Of a stretch of DNA of 7,886 nucleotides, positions 5,492 to 7,886 are shown in pieces. The DNA is from JAVZOV01 sp049976445. Its GTDB lineage: Archaea; Thermoproteota; Thermoprotei; Gearchaeales; WAQG01. How positions within the stretch are numbered: position 1 is the stretch's first letter; every line of letters begins with the position of its first letter. Below the pieces are notes generated by a model. It did no database searches. It saw only the letters and a list, made by a program, of their open reading frames with translations, and had not been told where the DNA came from. The stretch lies in NCBI GenBank assembly GCA_049976445.1, contig JBMFIF010000067.1:1-7886 (forward strand). Reading direction: 5' to 3'. Both the position numbers and the translations under genes were made by a program.

Positions 5492-6178
5492 TTGCATATT
5501 CCTGATGGATTTTTGGATTTACGAATATGCGCTCTGATGTATTTCGGCACACTTATTTTTTGGATTTTTGCTATTCGGAAGTCAAGACAAAATCTAGATG
5601 AGAAATAAATTCCTTTGATGGCTACTTTAACAGCTATGTTTTTTGCTGCACAGATGGTAAATTACCCTATAGTTGGTGGTACAACTGCACATTTGCTTGG
5701 AGGGCCTATTTTAGCCATTACTTTAGGACCATATGCTGGATTAATATCAATGACTATTATTCTCTTAATTCAAGCATTATTTTTTGGTGATGGTGGTATT
5801 ACAACTTTTGGTGCAAATGTTTGGAACATGGGAGTTATTGGTGTTTTTATTCCATATTTAATATTTTTCTTAGCTACAAAAATAATAAAAAGTCAAAAAG
5901 GAATGTTAACTGGAGCTTTCATAGGAGCACTAATAGGTGATGATTTAGCTGCAATCTTTGCTGGACTTGAACTGGGATTATCAACAACATTTCCATATAG
6001 CATACAAGTAGCAGTTACTGCAATGGGATTGCACCATTTATTCATAGGAATTGGAGAAGGTATTATTACAACAATGATTATCTCAATTCTCTGGAAATCA
6101 AGGCCGGATTTATTACGATTACAAAAAATAGCACCTTCATGGATGCCTGATCCTATAACATTCATAAAGGAGGGATGA
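5492..6178 (+). pseudogene. nikM: Nickel ECF transporter substrate-binding membrane protein NikM, in-frame stop
   Basis: NikM (CbiM family) is the membrane S-component that captures Ni(II). Translation from TTG 5492 gives M-HIPDGFLDL, the invariant N-terminus whose free amine and His2 bind the metal. A membrane helix and the linker SRQNLDEK follow, then TAA at 5606-5608. The same frame continues at once with IPLMATLTAMFFAAQMVNYP, GGTTAHLLGG (second metal-binding His), GDGGITTFGANVWNMG and HHLFIGIGEGIIT, ending after about 227 coding positions, the usual length. Only the one codon is wrong. A product begun at 5615 or 5618 would lack Met1-His2 and could not be expected to bind nickel. It leads nikMNQO behind the NikR-like operator. 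CbiM for cobalt is the alternative, but the nikR neighbour favours nickel. Confidence 0.9.
6169..6173 (+). promoter_or_regulatory. Shine-Dalgarno site deciding the nikN start
   Basis: GGAGG ends one base before the ATG at 6175 but seven bases before the ATG at 6181. The latter spacing is functional, so nikN more likely begins at 6181. Confidence 0.6.
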
Positions 6179-6180
6179 AA

Positions 6181-6453
6181 ATGGACAGATTAGTTGTAAT
6201 AGGTTTGATTACTTCTCTAGTTTTTGTTATTATTGGAACTTTTTGGTTTTCTTACTCTAATGAAACTTTAGATGTGATTGCAGAGCGTTTTAATGCTTCT
6301 GAGTCCAATATATGGACACCTTTATTCCCAGATTATGAAATACCCGGATTTGAGGGAAATTTGATGATGAATGTTTTTTTAGGTGCAGTATTTACGATAC
6401 TAATTTTTGTAATAATCTTAGTCATGGGTAAAATTTTAAAAGCGCAGAAATGA
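6181..6453 (+). CDS. nikN: Nickel ECF transporter accessory membrane protein NikN
   Basis: A 90-residue small membrane protein of the NikN/CbiN type (PDGLE-domain relatives), which partners NikM and is needed for metal loading. Two membrane helices (about 5-25 and 65-85) flank an outside loop containing LDVIAERFN and PLFPDYEIPGF, which matches the family's P-DY-vPG segment. An ATG four bases before the end of nikM (6175, ATGA overlap) is also in frame and would add Met-Lys, but the Shine-Dalgarno spacing favours 6181. It is intact and sits between nikM and nikQ, in the usual family order. Confidence 0.85.
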   Translation: MDRLVVIGLITSLVFVIIGTFWFSYSNETLDVIAERFNASESNIWTPLFPDYEIPGFEGNLMMNVFLGAVFTILIFVIILVMGKILKAQK

Positions 6454-6468
6454 TTAGAGGCTAATCAC

Positions 6469-7281
6469 ATGTTGCGAGATATATTAAGAGCACTTGAATA
6501 TAGTGTGTTTTCAGAGAAGTTTGCAAACGCCAATGGGATCCTCCAAAACATTGATCCTCGCATAAAACTTTATAGCTTTATTTTATGGATATTAGCAGCA
6601 ATTAATATAAGTTCTATAATTTCATTAGGTATCATTTTTATAATAGTTATGATGCTCGCTATTACATCAAAAATTTCATTTAAATTATTCTTTTTAAGAA
6701 CAGCTTTCATCCCTTTGTTCTCTTTTATAATAGTTTTACCATTACCTTTCATAACACCAGGTTCAAAATTAGTTATGATAGGTTATGATAAATATTTTGT
6801 TTCAGTTACGTGGGAAGGATTATATAAAGCAGTACAATTTACATTCAGAATATGGGTTTGTGTAGCTTCTTTATCACTTTTAATTCTTACTACAAAATTT
6901 TATAAACTCATTTATTCAATGGAAAAAATAAAAGTTCCAACAATCTTTACTTCTATGATAATTATTACTTACAGATTTATCTTTTTCTTTATTAATGAAG
7001 CGTACAGAATGATCCTAGCAAAGGAAGCAAGGACTGTTAATAAGGAGAGCAAATTACTAGTTATGAGATCAGTAGCACAAATAATCAGTACTTTGTTTAT
7101 AAGAGCATATGAAAAAGGTGAAAGAGTTTATTTGGCAATGATAGCTAGGGGATATACAAATGAAGTTAGATCGATCAATGACATAAAAATAAACCGTAAA
7201 GATTGGGCATTCTTGATAATTTCTTCGTTAATATTTTTCACAGTTTTGTTAATAGATTTCTGGTTTAGGTGTTATCTGTGA
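6469..7281 (+). CDS. nikQ: Nickel ECF transporter transmembrane (T) component NikQ
   Basis: A 270-residue EcfT/CbiQ-family protein that links the NikM substrate-binding subunit to the NikO ATPase and carries its movements through the membrane. The family N-terminal motif DPRIKL is at 29-34, followed by several membrane helices. Both cytoplasmic coupling motifs are present: AKEARTVN at 184-191 and ERVYLAMIARGY at 218-229 (the Ala-Arg-Gly element that docks into the ATPase groove). A final membrane helix is near 247-265. Length is normal and no lesion is seen. The ATG at 6469 follows AGAGG by about nine bases. The TGA stop shares its last base with the nikO ATG, so the two are probably translationally coupled. 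Confidence 0.93.
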   Translation: MLRDILRALEYSVFSEKFANANGILQNIDPRIKLYSFILWILAAINISSIISLGIIFIIVMMLAITSKISFKLFFLRTAFIPLFSFIIVLPLPFITPGSKLVMIGYDKYFVSVTWEGLYKAVQFTFRIWVCVASLSLLILTTKFYKLIYSMEKIKVPTIFTSMIIITYRFIFFFINEAYRMILAKEARTVNKESKLLVMRSVAQIISTLFIRAYEKGERVYLAMIARGYTNEVRSINDIKINRKDWAFLIISSLIFFTVLLIDFWFRCYL

Positions 7282-7826
7282 TGAACGAGATCGTTGTAGA
7301 AATGAAAAACGTGAAATACATTTATCCAGATGGTTATGTTGCATTAAAGAATGTGAACTTGAGAATATTTAAAGGAGAGAGAATTGGAATATTAGGACCT
7401 AATGGAGCTGGAAAGTCCACATTATTAATGCTTATTAATGGTCTATTTAAACCAACTGAAGGACAAGTTTATGTATTTGGTATGTTAACAAATAAGAGTA
7501 ATCTACATAAAATAAGAATGAAAGTTGGACTTGTTTTTCAAGATCCTGATGATCAATTATTCTCTCCAACAGTATTGGATGATGTTGCTTTTGGTCTATT
7601 AAATATGGGTTTATCTAAAGATGAAGCATTAAAAAAAGCAAGAGAAGCATTAAAAATTGTAGGATTAGAAGATCGTGAAAATAGTCCTCCACACCATTTG
7701 AGTATAGGAGAAAAGAAAAAAGCAGCAATTGCAACAATCCTAGCAATGAATCCAGAAATTTTGATATTAGATGAACCGACTGTTAATCTGGATCCCAAAA
7801 GTAAGACAGAGAGACTGTCCACATAA
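7281..7826 (+). pseudogene. nikO: Nickel ECF transporter ATPase NikO, 3'-truncated by the terminal repeat
   Basis: An ABC ATPase of the CbiO/NikO/EcfA type that powers the importer. From ATG 7281 it shows Walker A GPNGAGKST (39-47), the Q-loop FQDPDDQLFSPTV (86-98, with the ECF-typical DQ-F), signature LSIGEKKKAAIA (140-151; the second Gly of LSGGE is Ile here), and Walker B LILDEPT with the D-loop NLD (161-171). Native sequence ends near LDPKSKT; the last residues and the TAA at 7824-7826 come from the 77-nt repeat. The switch histidine and about 90 C-terminal residues are missing, so the fragment should not hydrolyse ATP normally. A GTG at 7269 is in frame, but the TGATG overlap with nikQ favours 7281. 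The intact gene may continue beyond an insertion or on another contig. Confidence 0.9.
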
Positions 7827-7886
7827 GCTTTATGTGAGTTTGCGGTACTACTTGTGGTGAGGTGTCGGTGAATATCTTTGAATACT
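7810..7886. repeat. Right copy of 77-nt terminal inverted repeat, probable IS end
   Basis: This is the exact reverse complement of 1-77 and enters the nikO reading frame at AGAGACTGTCC. Both copies present the same end towards the interior, so if they are insertion sequences the two elements are in opposite orientation, and their bodies lie outside the window. The hairpin TTATGTG/CACATAA is repeated here. Target-site duplications cannot be tested because only one side of each insertion is seen. Confidence 0.75.

Noticed and set aside
5615..6178. nikM beginning at TTG 5615 or ATG 5618
   Set aside because: The family N-terminus HIPDGF and a ribosome-binding site are found in the same frame upstream, and no ribosome-binding site precedes 5615; a protein from here lacks the metal-binding N-terminus.

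Overview
The window looks like an AT-rich archaeal genome fragment. TATA-box-like promoters sit about 25-30 nt before start codons or RNA 5' ends. The gene set (Mrp-type ATPase, macro domain, TatA with an archaeal-style C-terminal tail, HypCDE, NikR, NikMNQO) fits an anaerobic or microaerobic archaeon that uses, or once used, a [NiFe] hydrogenase. The TatA tail recalls TACK archaea, but the phylum cannot be fixed from this sequence.

Layout, left to right. Positions 1-77 are one copy of a 77-nt sequence whose exact reverse complement forms the right edge (7810-7886); it is probably the end of an insertion sequence. It cuts an Mrp/NBP35-family ATPase gene (to 624). A 337-nt non-coding stretch follows, then a macro-domain gene (962-1504) and tatA (1591-1923), both on + and each with its own promoter. 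At 1924-2379 there is no protein gene; instead there is a G+C-richer, hairpin-dense block behind a good TATA box, the best candidate for a new structured RNA. On the minus strand come hypD (4897-3701), hypC (3699-3403) and hypE (3398-2380), tightly spaced. nikR (5384-4983) is upstream of them on the same strand. A perfect 28-bp palindrome at 5449-5476, the likely NikR operator, separates nikR from the divergent nikM-nikN-nikQ-nikO operon (5492 to the right edge), where nikO is cut by the second copy of the terminal repeat.

Functionally, the nik operon encodes an ECF-type nickel importer, NikR would repress it when nickel is plentiful, and HypCDE build and deliver the Fe(CN)2CO group of [NiFe] hydrogenase. 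Several genes of this module carry lesions: hypE has a -1 frameshift at A-AAA-AAT, nikM has an in-frame TAA after codon 38, nikR has no ATG/GTG/TTG at its family start, and nikO lacks its C-terminal third. The macro-domain gene, tatA, hypC, hypD, nikN and nikQ read through cleanly. This could be decay of the nickel/hydrogenase module, recoding in some cases, or assembly/sequencing error; the sequence alone does not decide.
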